DNA of 38,141 nucleotides from Phaeoceros laevis. Its lineage: Eukaryota; Anthocerotophyta; Anthocerotopsida; Notothyladales. The stretch is from contig JBNGIQ010005227.1 in NCBI GenBank assembly GCA_049999765.1, positions 1-38,141 on the forward strand, given 5' to 3'. How positions within the stretch are numbered: position 1 is the stretch's first letter; the number at the start of each line of letters is the position of its first letter. The translations under genes were made by a program, and so were the position numbers. The notes under the pieces were generated by a model. It saw only the letters and a list, made by a program, of their open reading frames with translations, did no database searches and had not been told where the DNA came from. Positions 1-10,572 of this stretch are shown piece after piece.

Positions 1-350
1 CACATTGCGAAGCTTCTCCGTTTACAGAGACACTCACGAAGTGTCCTTCCCTGCCTACAGCGTTCAAATTGACTTGCTGGGCAATGTCTTTTCTAATGAG
101 GACCTTAATCCCTCCCATGCAGCCTGGCACCCGCTTGGATGCTCCTGCTTTGCGTTTATGCTTCTTCTCGTTCTGATGCTCAAGTGAGCCTGCTGTCCCC
201 ACTGTTTTGAAACCTGGCACCTTAGATTCATCAAACGCGGCCTCCTTCGTTTCAATCATCCCTATGATGTGAAGCTCAGGGTGCTTTTCTAGTATGTCTT
301 CCACTCTAAGCAATTTGAAGGTTCTATACCAACTCCATAAGGGAATTGAG
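1..350 (-). mobile_element. LINE-type (non-LTR) endonuclease fragment, running off the left edge
   Basis: Read on the minus strand from about 350 to 2, one frame stays open. It gives a protein resembling the start of the APE-type endonuclease domain of plant LINE ORF2: a stretch ILEKHPELHIIGMIETK (the D/H-I-I-G-x-x-E-T-K motif, with the catalytic Glu of the ETK motif), then about 45 residues later GCMGGIKVLIRKDIAQQVNL, like the GG(I/V)xxLIRxxI strand of this fold. Upstream of about 350 the frame hits a stop and no start methionine fits, so it looks like a truncated copy. The rest of the element would lie to the left of the window. A host DNase I-like protein is the alternative. Confidence 0.45.
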
Positions 351-646
351 CACGTCACCATGCGACTTGCCAGGTAGCTCGCTACCTAGCTAGTCAATCT
401 ATGGTGTGGATACTTTTGACCAGTTACTTGGCACATACTCACGACAGCTGCGTACTCATAAGTGGTGACAGCGTCTGTTCTTTTGTGCCGTTGATGGTTC
501 TCTAACCAACTCTTTAATATTGCACAAGAGCTCCTCGGTCGCACATGGGAAGAAGCCAAAGGGTGTCTAGCACAACTTGAAGGAGTTTTTAGAGACATGG
601 GGTGGCAGTTGGCATCACGAGAAGGGAGCCCAAGTATGACGACAGG

Positions 647-822
647 AGGAACCCAGACAACAAACGGGGAAGAGAGCATAACTGTCCCAGTTGCAAATGC
701 CGACCCGGAGAAATGTCATTACAGCACCAGGAGGGAGGAACCCGGGCAACAAACGGGGAAAAGAGCATAACTGTCCCAAATGCCGACTCGGAGAAGTGTC
801 ACTATAGCACCAGGAGACAGAA
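647..822. repeat. two-copy tandem repeat, period 89 bp
   Basis: A segment beginning AGGAACCC at 647 recurs at 736 with a few substitutions and small indels; both copies contain the run ATAACTGTCCCA. A 123-codon open frame (602-973, +) crosses it, but its protein simply repeats with the DNA and resembles no family I know, so I do not call it a gene. Confidence 0.75.
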
Positions 823-974
823 GAAAGCGTTGTCGTATAGACGCTGCAAAATTAGGACCAAGATGGTATGTGTAGGGTGCCGGGATAGACACATGTGTCC
901 AGGCTGTTGTTTTGTAAGGTTCCATGATAGCGAAGGTATTTGTTTACAGAGCCCTCGTCCAGAGTCGTCCTGAC

Positions 975-1280
975 GGCTGGTGATGCTTCATAGTGTGGTT
1001 TTTTATTACTCCGATTGAATANNNNNNNNNNGGCTGGTGATGCTTCATAGTGTGGTTTTTTATTACTCCGATTGAATATAATGTTATCTTTTGCAATTAG
1101 AGCACTCGTCCAGAGTCGTGGCTGGTGATGCTTCATAGTGTGGTTTTTAATTACTTCGATTGAATATAATGTTATCTTTTGCAATTAGAGCACTTGTCCA
1201 GAGTCGTGGCTGGTGATGCTTCATAGTGTGGTTTTTTATTACTCCGATTGAATATAATGTTATCTTTTGCAATTAGAGCA
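975..1280. repeat. tandem repeat, period 88 bp, interrupted by an assembly gap
   Basis: Copies beginning GGCTGGTGATGC start at 975, 1032, 1120 and 1208. The last three are exactly 88 bp apart and differ by one or two bases. The first copy runs only 47 bases before ten Ns (1022-1031), so the gap falls inside the array and the true copy number is unknown. No coding function is apparent. Confidence 0.9.
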
Positions 1281-1400
1281 GGGACACACCCTCCACAGGG
1301 ATGGGTCAGACATGCCCTTAGTCTATAGATATAGCATATGAAAGAGGAAGGCCTAACTTCTGTCACATAGGTGTGCCCTCCTGCAGGCATGTGCACCTGT

Positions 1401-1528
1401 AGATGTACAAGCTCTTGCTCACATCTACAAGCTCTTGCTCAGGACAAGAAGGTGCATGCCCAAATTAAGAGTGACAACTAACAGGATGAAGGTGCATGCC
1501 CAAATTAAGAGTGACAACTAACAGGATG
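1401..1528. repeat. short tandem duplications of 20 and 40 bp
   Basis: ACAAGCTCTTGCTC occurs twice 20 bp apart (1401-1440). An exact 40-bp unit then occurs at 1449-1488 and again at 1489-1528. Both duplications look recent because the copies are identical or nearly so. Confidence 0.85.
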
Positions 1529-2545
1529 TGGCTCTAGATCTGGGACTTGTACACTGGGGCCGAGGGTAGTACTTTAAGGCTACTTAGAACTTTAGGCTTC
1601 TCGGAATCCATTTGTAAATTCTGCTCGAAGCCAGCCCATGGAAGTCTTAAGCTTGTCAATAGTGGCGTCAACACGTTACAATAGGCCGTTCGAAACCTAA
1701 CTCAAGCTCAGGCTATGATGCCACCCCACCCTAGTTATAATTAGCAAAAGTTAGAAAGGACAACCTGACTACAACGGGGTGCACAAGGCCTTTGCTTACG
1801 GTTTTGGGAGTCGCGGGACCCGGTCGGGATCAAAGATCAAAGCACGCCCTCAAAACGGGATTTCGGGATCAAAGCACGTACTGGTCGATTCGGGGTTAAG
1901 TTTGACCCTTTGACCGAAACCACTTTTTGCACAATATCACTCTATCCATAAGGGTTAATTAATTGGTTTGCGTCCTAAAGTCAGGCTTCATATTGTCTTT
2001 GTCCAAAAACATTTGTTTTGGAGTTTTTTTTCTCATCATAATACTTGCACTTAGGGCTCCTCACCTTTGCACCAAAACCTGCGAAAGATCTGTGCGAAGT
2101 TCTCTCAAAAGAGTGAGTGGACCTTTTGGACCCATCAAGCACGTAATAAAGACTCTTCTTCTTCCAATGAACACACACACACACACACTTACATAGATGG
2201 TATCGTACATGCCAGGTGTGTGCGACACTGTGTTGTGTGTGTTTAGTGATCCGGGCAAGGTTCGAATCCACGAATTCCACAATCCGCAAGGTAAGAGACT
2301 CCGCGACAATTTATAGTAAAACGTCGACGGTCACTAAGTTCGACGTCGGGTGTAGACTTGTGAGTTGCGCGTGAGTTGAAGTTGTGAGACTTGTCCCGCT
2401 CTTTGTTGCTTCTCAACGGATTTGAATAGTCTACATGTTCCTGCCAACAGTACCAGGACCCCGTTGCTCTTGCAACCTCCGGAACCAGCTCAATTGCGCA
2501 GACACCTCTTAGCGGGCGCGGAATCGTTTTTAGGAGTGTGGGAAT
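1529..2545. other. interval with no recognised gene
   Basis: Only short overlapping open frames on both strands, none resembling a known family. It contains a direct repeat of TCGGGATCAAAG (about 1825 and 1863) and a CA microsatellite at about 2170-2188. The DNA just before 2546 may hold undetected upstream exons of the following gene. Confidence 0.5.
2170..2188. repeat. (CA)n microsatellite
   Basis: A run of about nine AC dinucleotides. Confidence 0.9.
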
Positions 2546-3693
2546 GTGATGATGACAGAGCATTGCAACCAGAACCGGATAATTTCGAACAAGGCGAAGG
2601 CGGAACATGAAACGACGTGTGACTTGGTGTTAACTAGCGGAGCTCCTTGTCCTCAAGGAAAAATTCAGGCGGCCAAGCTGCAGGGATTTCCTCTGTCCCC
2701 TGAATCTGACTTACAGCTCCTGGAGGAAAAAATCAAGCTAGCCCTTGCCAGCTTCACTAGGATTTTATTGGCGGGAAAGGAAAGCGTGCCCCAGGAGGAA
2801 TGGATCGGAAGCATGGTGGAAGGAGTGCTTGCGCACAAGTCACATGTCACGTTTGTCTACCAGAGCATGGTTGCCGAGGCTTTATTCTACGGTTTCGAGA
2901 CCCCAGACTTCCACATTCCGCAATTGTTTTGGCCCGGCTGGGAGAAGAGCAGCTGTGCACCTGAGAATATGCGACAGTACAAGGAGATTAGGTCACTTCA
3001 GGACAGTGATCCCGCAATGATCTGCAAGCTGGTTGTGTCGATGCAAAATTTGAGAGTCAAGAAGATGGCAAGTTGCCACATTTTAGGCAGCTCATATTGT
3101 CCACCAGGGTGCTTTCAATTTGCACACTGTGTTTGTGGCCGAGAGAGATTTTTGAACTTTTGTTGCAGGAAGGTTGAGCAATTGATGCAATCAAACCTGG
3201 GGATCTTTTGGAGCCAGCCTGCAGAAAGTGCTTTTGTACTGGACATGCGCCTGAGCGAGCAACTTCTTCCACTGCTAACCTCTGTATGGCTTGCTCACCT
3301 TCTGGTCAATTCCTTCGAGCCACCAGCTCTGGTTCTCAAGGTACTCTAGGTGCACGCGTACCCCTTCCGTTGGACGTCCTGTGCAAGTTTGTCACTTTGA
3401 ACTCGTGAAAGTGGCTGGAGGCAGGCTCATGAACCTTGGTGCTGGTGATTACATATGCATAATCTTGTGTCAACTGCCTGCAGATGAAGAGAGGAGTGGA
3501 CTTTGATCCAGCCTTCATGAAGAAAGTTGAGCTGGAAGATGAAGAGCTTGCCTTTGATATCGACCATGGAGGTGTTCCTAGGGTGGCATTCATGGTTGTG
3601 CCTGGATTTCGTGTGGGCACATTCGTAGTTGGGGGCCTTGTCTATTGCAGCCACTTGGAATATGAAGACCAAATGCAACTATTCCGGGCTTAA
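2546..3693 (+). CDS. GIL1/IRKI-like (DUF641 family) protein, C-terminal part
   Basis: Plant-specific family that includes GRAVITROPIC IN THE LIGHT 1 and IRK-interacting protein; its members act in light/gravity growth responses. Seen here: the C-terminal region only, with the family blocks SFTRILLAG, YQSMVAEALFYGFETPDF, a VEQLMQSNLGIFW block, SVWLAHLLVNSFEPPALVLK and a final VAFMVVPGFRVG strand. The intron 3341-3483 is clear (AG|GTACTC ... CTGCAG, phase 0) and joins the last exon 3484-3693. An earlier intron ends at 3168 (TTGTTGCAG); its donor, between about 3030 and 3072, I could not fix. The N-terminal coiled-coil DUF641 part is not recognisable upstream, so the gene is either truncated or has exons I could not find before 2546. 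The start shown is simply the first ATG of the open frame. Confidence 0.6.
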
Positions 3694-4997
3694 GACGGGC
3701 CCGCAAGTTGCCACTTATTGCGAAGAAATCTCCAGAATCTATGGTCTGCATTTCGTTGGATTGTCGGAGGCCTTTCTTGATAGTGGCAGCTGCAGAGATT
3801 CCTTCACCCAAGCTCTAATTAAGCTTTCGAACACCTCAGTTTGGCCTTTTCCAAATTTGTGGAGGGATGTCAACTTCCTGTTCGAAGCTGTCCCCCAAAC
3901 CTTTATCTTGCAGATCAGCTGCTATCATGTCTGCCTCCAGAGGTTCTAGAGGGGCCCCGGTGGCGAAGGTCCGCATGCCTGCTGCTGGTGCTAGTCACCT
4001 GGAACCTTCGAAAGGCAACATGAACTCCGCTGAGACTAGCAACAATCTCGTATACATGTAGCTGTGACAATTTTCCGACATTTGTTGTTTGATTGCACAG
4101 ACCAGACCCGTCTGAGAAACCTACACCATTTCACTAACAAAGGGCGGTGCTGCAATTCGGGAATCCAGAACTCTGTGGACATCCAGTTTATGCTCCAAAG
4201 ATTTGATCTTGACCAGTTCTGTAGTCTCTCCAGATGGCCGATGCAATGGAATTCGAAGGCCGTGTTTTTTTCTGCCTATCAACAGCCTGCGGTCAAGCGC
4301 CATGCATAGGACCCAGGAAGATGAAGAATCTTGAAGTGGGAGGTCTCTTAGATTGTCGAAGCCTGCTAAAGATTCTCTGCAGACGGAACATTCAAAACGC
4401 TACATGTCCGTTTCGGTAGGAAGATTTAGATCTAGTGCAGGCTAGGTCCGGCCCTTCTTGATCAGCCCTTTGAGCTGCTGTGTCCAGAGTTCTTCCGCCA
4501 ATGGACTGAACAAAGGTGGAGTCGGGATGGAATCGCTGTGGAGTTCTGGAGTACTCGGGAACGATTTTATGCATATTGGAGGACGCTGGAGAGGTTGATG
4601 AGGCAGTGGGACGCACATGGGAGAGCACAACGGCTTGCTCGGCAAGCTGCTGCAAGAATTGGTGGAAAGGCTGGAGGCAGTGGTGCTCCCGTTGCTACCG
4701 CATTCCAGCCAGGCTCGATCGTCGCTCTGCCCTGACCTGAAGGACAGGCAGTACTGAGGACTGTGAAGGAAATTTTGTAAAAGAGAGAGATACAGTCTCG
4801 GAGCAGTTTACTTTGTTAAATGGCCTTCAGGCAATAGAACGAATGGAGGATAAATGTCTTACAGCTGTATGTACAACAGCCTTGACTAGACGATCCCCTG
4901 CTTGGCTTTTGCAAGGTTGGGGAGGTACCAGGCTGCTTGGGTTGCAAACAATGCCAGGACATGGTCTTCCTGGCCAGCAAAAATGGATTCTATAGAA
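3694..4997. other. interval with no recognised gene; one orphan open stretch
   Basis: Many short frames, none matching a known family. The best candidate on the plus strand is 4441-4738: it follows a plausible acceptor (CTAGTGCAG at 4432-4440), runs open for about 98 codons to a stop, and encodes an Arg/Trp/Gln-rich segment (for example RERFYAYWRTLERLMRQW). I cannot connect it to an upstream exon. The part closest to 4997 is probably 3' UTR of the minus-strand gene. Confidence 0.35.
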
Positions 4998-7242
4998 CTA
5001 GGATGCTGAGACCACAGCAGCAAGACGGCTGACCAGGTTCTCAAATACCGCCTCCCGCTTAATAAGACTAAGACGGACGAACCTGGGGTCTGCCCCAAAG
5101 AAAGCACCACCCCGTCCCAAGACCCCTGCATTGCTCAGAACGGCTTCACAGTCCTGTTCATTGTCGGCGTTGCACCGCATCCAGGCGTAACCTGTTAACA
5201 GATGATTGCACAGTTAGCACTGTTCTGCTTACAAAGAACAAGGTACCTACTCCGTGGAGCAAGTTGGAGAACGAAAAGCCTGAGCGGATACCTGGGGAAG
5301 ACGGAGACAATGCCTCGAAAAATGAGCACATTTGCGGCTCCAGCTCCTGCAGGGTGAAGCGAGAAGAGTTGAAGACGACGTCCTGTAGCCTCTCCCACCT
5401 GTAACGCAGAAGAGCATGGGCGTAGTGGAAGAAGTGCTGGCTCCTCGCGTAATGCTCGACTACAGATGGTTCCGTCGTAGAATTATGTAGAGGCAGCTGA
5501 AGTGGCAGAGTCTTTCGATATCCTGCCACCACTGTCTTCAGGAGGACTGAAGCTCTGAGCTGGGACTCATGGGAGACTCCCAGCGTTGTGGTCCAGACAT
5601 AACTGCTCATCTTTTCGGCAAGATCTTTGTCCTTGACAATAGCCCACCTGAAAAACGGTTCATGGTACGGCAATTCAGGTCAGCCTGCAGACTCGAACAA
5701 ATGCTGAAATAGTGAAGAAAATCAAGAAGAATGACAGAACAGGTGTGTACCCGATGCGGCTTCCAGCATGACCCGTTAGTGTGGAAAGGCTGAACAGCAT
5801 GATGTCGTGGTCGGCAGCGGAGGTGATTGCAGCAAAGTGTGGCCAGTAGTAGCCCAAGTCATAAACAGGACTGGTACCATTCCCGCTCAAGAAGGCCCCC
5901 TGTACCTTGCCGTCTGGATTGTTGGGAGATGCCACCAACTCAACAAAATGTCCAGCCTCTCCGACCTGCACCTCCGCGTACTGTCGAGCATCCCCAGCCC
6001 ACTCAAACCCTGTAGAGCGGAACATCATGGTCTCCGACGAATAAGACTGCACCACGGTTGTCAAAAGATTATCAGAGCAGTGTCCTGCGTCCTCCCCACA
6101 GCGTCCTCAAAACAATGGATTCAAGCGCACTTCATTACACTGACGGCCAGCACAGTAGTCAGAGTCATAGGACCTACACCGAGGTAGGGAGAAGCGGCAA
6201 CAACTTTGACAGGGCCCAGAAAATCAGCATCTCGCAGTTCCGAAATGCTGCTGATGGCAGCGTTGATGAGCTGCATGGAACCTGTCCCTAGCACGATATG
6301 CCTGTCCTTCGTCACCGCATTGCCGACAAAGTCATGGAGAGCCCGAATTTCGTGCTCCAAAGCGTCGAGACTGTACTTGTGGCCTATCTCGCTGCTGCTG
6401 CTATCGCTGGGCCAGTAGCTCATCCGGTACCAGCCTGGTATCACCACGGCACTCGCTTCCAAATTCTCCTTCCAAAACTCCTCCAGCATAACAGGGTCTC
6501 CACTGCCAAATTGCATGCAGACAGACAAAGCAGTGTGAGTTTCTCCATCCACCTGGAGTTGAGCAGCAGTCTCAAGTGAAAATTCCCAAACCCCAGCAGC
6601 TGACCCTCATCACTCCCGCCACATGCGCAGGCTCAACTCAAAATCTAGAGCCAAACACGGTTGGAGAGAACTCGGTCTCTGTTCACCTACTGGCCCTCAA
6701 CGCAATCACGTGATAACAATTTCCGAGACATGGAACAAAGCTTAGCAGCGTCATTTTTACCTGACAACGTCGGCCTGGCAGTCGGCAACGGATTCCGAGC
6801 AGTCAGCACCTGTGAAGCACTGGTTGCACTCGCAAACAGGCAGGCCATTGGCGTCCCTGGCTAGGGTATCCACGAACACGGCGCCCTGGCCGGTGCACTT
6901 GAAAGCCGCGGCAGACTCTGCCTCCAGCGCAGCCTGCTTGCTCCATTCCGTCCACTGCTCGATGATCACGCCCTCGCCCTCGCCTATGTTGTCTCTACCA
7001 GGGAAAGAGAAGCCGGAAGGCCGCGGGCGAGTCCACAGAATTAGGCAGAGCATGTTGATGAGGAGGGAGCAAGTCAGAGCCACCGCGCCAAAATTGGTGC
7101 GCCTGCTGACAGAGCCATCGCCACAACTATGCGTCGGCCTGGCCTCCTCTGGATCTGCAGGATGCAACGGGGCCAGCAATTCCGGCTCGAAGGAGGAATT
7201 GTCGGCTCGAATTTCCTCGCCATTTCCTATGCTCACGCCCAT
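4998..7242 (-). CDS. membrane-anchored EGF-alliinase / tryptophan aminotransferase-related (TAR) protein with Thr at the PLP-lysine site
   Basis: Five exons: complement(7242..6761, 6502..6178, 6046..5751, 5647..5292, 5191..4998), all GT-AG with matching phases, 550 aa. Residues about 49-72 form one membrane segment, followed by a Cys-rich EGF_alliinase domain (about 113-153) and an Alliinase_C aminotransferase fold. Family blocks are intact: SGDPVMLEEFW, VLGTGSMQLINAAISS, ELVASPNNPDG, VYDLGYYWPHF (cofactor Asp and Tyr) and TGHAGSRIG with its Arg. The expected Schiff-base lysine just before TGHAGSR (family pattern S-K-x-T-G-H) is instead S-T-L-T-G-H, with Thr358 encoded by ACA at 5782-5780. 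Family members make indole-3-pyruvate for auxin or cleave Cys sulfoxides; this copy should not form the internal aldimine. Intact splice sites and frame argue against an old pseudogene. The start is the first ATG, at 7242. Confidence 0.88.
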
Positions 7243-7692
7243 ACTGCCTGATGATCCACGGACTAGCAGGTCTCAGGTGTGAGGAGCATTGGAGTCTGTA
7301 CTTGAGAATCAACCCCCACCGCTCTCAAAAGGCCGCGCGCACCCGAAGCACATGTGGTTGGAGGGGCCTGGAGGCAGGCTCGTCTCACTCTGTGCCTTGA
7401 GTGGACCTCTTCTCGGGAAGTGGAACTGCAAGTTAGACCGTACGAAAAGCCTCTCTAGCGTTTTGCACATGAGGAAGCAAGGTAGCTAATAATTACGGGA
7501 GGGCGGAAGATGAGCGTGCCCTTCGCCCTGCAAGAAAAGCCGTCAAGGGTAATAAAGAGTCCACGACTTGACATTCACATTGTATTGTACAATAACTAGT
7601 GTATAATAAAACGCGCCCCTAGGACAGGCTTGTCCTGAGACTTACTATAGGTCAGGCTTGTCTTACTCCCGGGCGGCATATGTTGGCTAGTA

Positions 7693-7964
7693 CCTTTCAC
7701 ACTACGACTGGTCAATGTCCCGTCCACGACTCTGCGTTTTGGGGTATTTTGGATGGGCCAGTGCCTTTCACACTACGATTGGTCAATCTCCCGTCCACGA
7801 GTCCACGACTCTGCAATTTGGGGGTATATTTTGGATGGGCTAGTGCCTTTCACACTATGTTTGGTCAATCTCCCGTCCACGACTCTGCTTATTGAGGTAT
7901 GTTGGATCGGCTACTGCCTTTCACAGTATGATTGGGCAAGCTCCCGTCCACGACTCTGGGAACG
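7693..7964. repeat. four-copy minisatellite, periods 71/82/71 bp
   Basis: Units marked by CCTTTCACACTA...GGTCAA...CCCGTCCACGACTCTG begin at 7693, 7764, 7846 and 7917. The 82-bp spacing comes from an internal duplication of GTCCACGA. The copies have diverged by substitutions, so the array is older than the 88-bp one at the left end. Confidence 0.85.
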
Positions 7965-8293
7965 AACAAGACAGTCAATTTTTTATCTTATATTCATTGT
8001 AGCTAAATACACGCCCATGTGGCAATTCGCTTGACTGTGTCGCTTGTAGTAACTTTGCCGGCCGCCACGTGCCCATTATATGGGAAACGACCTCCACCGC
8101 CTAACCGAACCCGCCACAAAGATCTACTGCCGTTTAGGACGTGTCGCCTCTACAACTTTGAATAAGGAGCGTCGGTGGCGCGAGTCCAATGCCTAAACAC
8201 CGGCTCCGCAATAGGATGAAAGTACATACGTGTATATGTTTGAAGTGGCTAACTAAATGATGATGGATGCGGTGGAACTGCGTCAGTGGGCAA

Positions 8294-8372
8294 TTTTTCT
8301 TACTCAATGGCGACCCTTTTTCTTACTCAAAGTCGACCCTTTTTTCTTACTCTCTTACTCAATGTCGACCCT
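8294..8372. repeat. three-copy short tandem repeat
   Basis: TTTTCTTACTCAA-(A/T)G(T/G)CGACCC is repeated three times with small changes. Confidence 0.8.
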
Positions 8373-8520
8373 TCCAGCTACAGAACCCTGCCACGAATCG
8401 ATGCACACGGTATACGTCCCTTACAACTATGTCCCTCTTTTCAACGCTTGGACAATACCCTCGGTGGAAGAGTGGCAGTCCTACAAATCCGCAGGTTTTT
8501 GGTTACTAGACCAAACGATA

Positions 8521-8627
8521 CATGCCCACACAGTTGATTTGCCTCTCAGACACTGGCAAGAGAGACCAAACGATAAAGCTAGCTTCTCAGCATGCCCACA
8601 CACAGTTGATCTTCCTCTCAGACACTG
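8521..8627. repeat. two-copy repeat, period 70 bp
   Basis: CATGCCCACACA...GTTGAT followed by CCTCTCAGACACTGG occurs from 8521 and again from 8591. Confidence 0.8.
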
Positions 8628-8689
8628 GCTTCAACACCAGCTTGGTGTGTGGTACATGGTTCTATTCCTCCTTCGAACGTTCATTTCTG

Positions 8690-10050
8690 CTCCGAACCTT
8701 GCATGAGATGTCATTCCTTTCATCCCCACAACAAATGTATGCACCTGCGTGTTCACCTCAATGCCTGCCACGGCAACTTTCTTGTTAGCTCTTGCCAACT
8801 TTCGATTCTATCCACACCGCCCACTTTTCTGCATCTGCGTACATAATAGCCATGAGCACATATGCAGCGGCAAACTCAGGATCCAGCTCAAGAAGACTTT
8901 CAAAACACCGTTATTCCACGCTCTATATCCCCATAACTCATGCAGGCATTCAGCAATGACATCAACCCAACACCATCCTTTTCGTACCCAGCTGATTTCA
9001 GCATCTTCTCTGCCTCACCTAAATGGCCTGCCCGCCCAAGAAGATCAACCGTGCTTATAATGCTCAGTTGTCGGGTTGAGGCCATGCTGTTTCACCATGG
9101 CATCAAAAATACTGTTGACCCTTACTGACCAGCCCCGTACAAGAAGGCAAGTAAATGTGGTGTCGTTAGGCTGAATACCAGGCAGCATCATCTGTTCGAA
9201 ACAGGCTATAGTCTTGTGGCCTTCAATGTTTCTACCGTACCCATTTATCATGGCAGTCCATGTTACCGCATTCCTTGTGGACACTTTGTCAAACACATTG
9301 CGTGTATCTTCCAACAGGCCACAACTGCCTAGAACTATGTCACCTTTCAAGCAGTTCTCGTTTTTACGATCCCTGAAAGCAGCTGCCTGCCCTGCTGTAG
9401 AGCACCAGCACTTGTACGAGCCTGGGGACTGGGCCCTTGCTCAGCATACCCATATATCATGGCAGTCCATGTTACGGCATTCCTTGTGGCCAGACTGTTA
9501 AACACTTTGCGTGCCTCTTCCAACTGGGGACACCTTGCATACATATCCACGAGACAAGTGCCCAGTACCTCGTCACCTTCAAGTAGGCCTCGTTTCCCGA
9601 TCCCTGAATGCAGCTGCCTGCCTGTTGTAGAGCATCACCACTTGCAGTCTTTCAGGAGGAAAGCATACGTAACACTGTTTGCTAAAATCAGGTTTTCCTG
9701 CTCCATCCTTGCATACTATGTGAGCGCCTGGAAACTGGGTATGCTGAGCATGGGGACGCTTTGCTTGTACCCATATATCATGGCATTCCATGTTTCCGCA
9801 TTCCATAATGCGCAAGAGATGGTTGCCAAAAAATGCACCCGATTCGTACCAAAGTTTGGCAGTTAGATCATCAAATTGACGCCCCAACACCAGATTTTTT
9901 TCAGTCCCGCATTTCCGGATGACTCTGTACAGGAGATAGGTGGACACATGAGATTTTGTCTCCGCCAAGACGGTCAAAGCGTCAGCTGCTCGACTTAGCT
10001 GCCCATTCTCGCGAAATTGTTCGATTACAGCCTGATCCGCTCCGTGCCCT
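8690..10050 (-). pseudogene. decayed PLS/E+-type pentatricopeptide repeat (PPR) gene
   Basis: Minus-strand frames strung together from 10050 to 8690 follow the usual order of a plant PPR protein, but with frameshifts, deletions and stops. In order: an N-terminal segment with ALTVLAETKSHVSTYLLYRV and LVLGRQFDDL; a frame shift into NAETWNAMIYGY (about 9800); DMYARCPQLEEARKVFNSL and AVTWTAMIYGYAEQG (about 9550-9400); LLEDTRNVFDKVSTRNAVTW and GIQPNDTTFTCLL (about 9320-9130); VDLLGRAGHLGEAEKML (about 9050); an E motif LLELDPEFAAAYVLM (about 8870); and an E+ box IEVNTQVHTFVVG (about 8770). Each adjoining piece is in a different frame or separated by a stop. No DYW domain is seen after the E+ box. 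It is unlikely to make a protein. Confidence 0.85.
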
Positions 10051-10572
10051 TAGCACTCTGGCATCGTCTGAGCTGCAGCATTATGATCCAACAAGCGGTT
10101 AGATGGAGGCTGAGCAGCATTCCAATCCGCCTCTCCAACACAGTCAGCTGCGCATCCACCAGTGAGGCTTGCAGAAGTTGTTCAGCAAATAGGGGCTCCT
10201 TGGACTCCTTGTGCCTGGAGTCGGCAGAAATAGAACTACACAACAGTGTAAAGACTGTAAAGTAGTGCAAACTATTTCTATGCTATCTTAAGCACTGCAC
10301 CGATAGTAGTACAGTCATTGAGAGAGTCCAAGTCTGGGAATGGCGTGGAGGCATGTCTACTGGGCAGGTGCTCAGAAGCTTGTCGAGGCTCGTAAAATGA
10401 GCGTCCTGTCCTCTAGATGCAAGAGAGGAGGAAATTCTCTGACCGTACTAAAATACCCTTCAAGTCAGCCGTTATGGTGTGGTTACTGGTAATTATATGC
10501 AAATATCCGACTAACATGCCTATCAACTTATAAGTAGCAGACAAGAATCATAAGATCATGATATGCACATGT

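Larger units (their letters stand above)
7243..8689. other. non-coding interval rich in minisatellites
   Basis: Upstream of the TAR-like gene. It holds three separate tandem-repeat clusters (listed individually). A 149-codon open frame at 8257-8706 (+) reads through two of them; its protein repeats with the DNA, so it is not supported as a gene. The motif GAGTCCACGAC also recurs near 10960, 3.4 kb away. Confidence 0.6.

Noticed and set aside
602-973. 123-codon plus-strand frame with several cysteines
   Set aside because: It reads through the 89-bp tandem repeat, the protein repeats accordingly, and no family resemblance or splice context supports it.
2245-2275. GGTTCGAATCC, like a tRNA B box
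   Set aside because: No acceptor stem, D arm or proper A box upstream, and no poly-A or SINE-like tail; an isolated match.
7693-8627. Repeat-spacer pattern that might suggest a CRISPR array
   Set aside because: Units are directly tandem, diverged and unequal, the genome is eukaryotic, and no cas genes are present.
8257-8706. 149-codon plus-strand frame
   Set aside because: Spans two tandem-repeat clusters and overlaps the E+ remnant of the opposite-strand PPR pseudogene; no recognisable domain.
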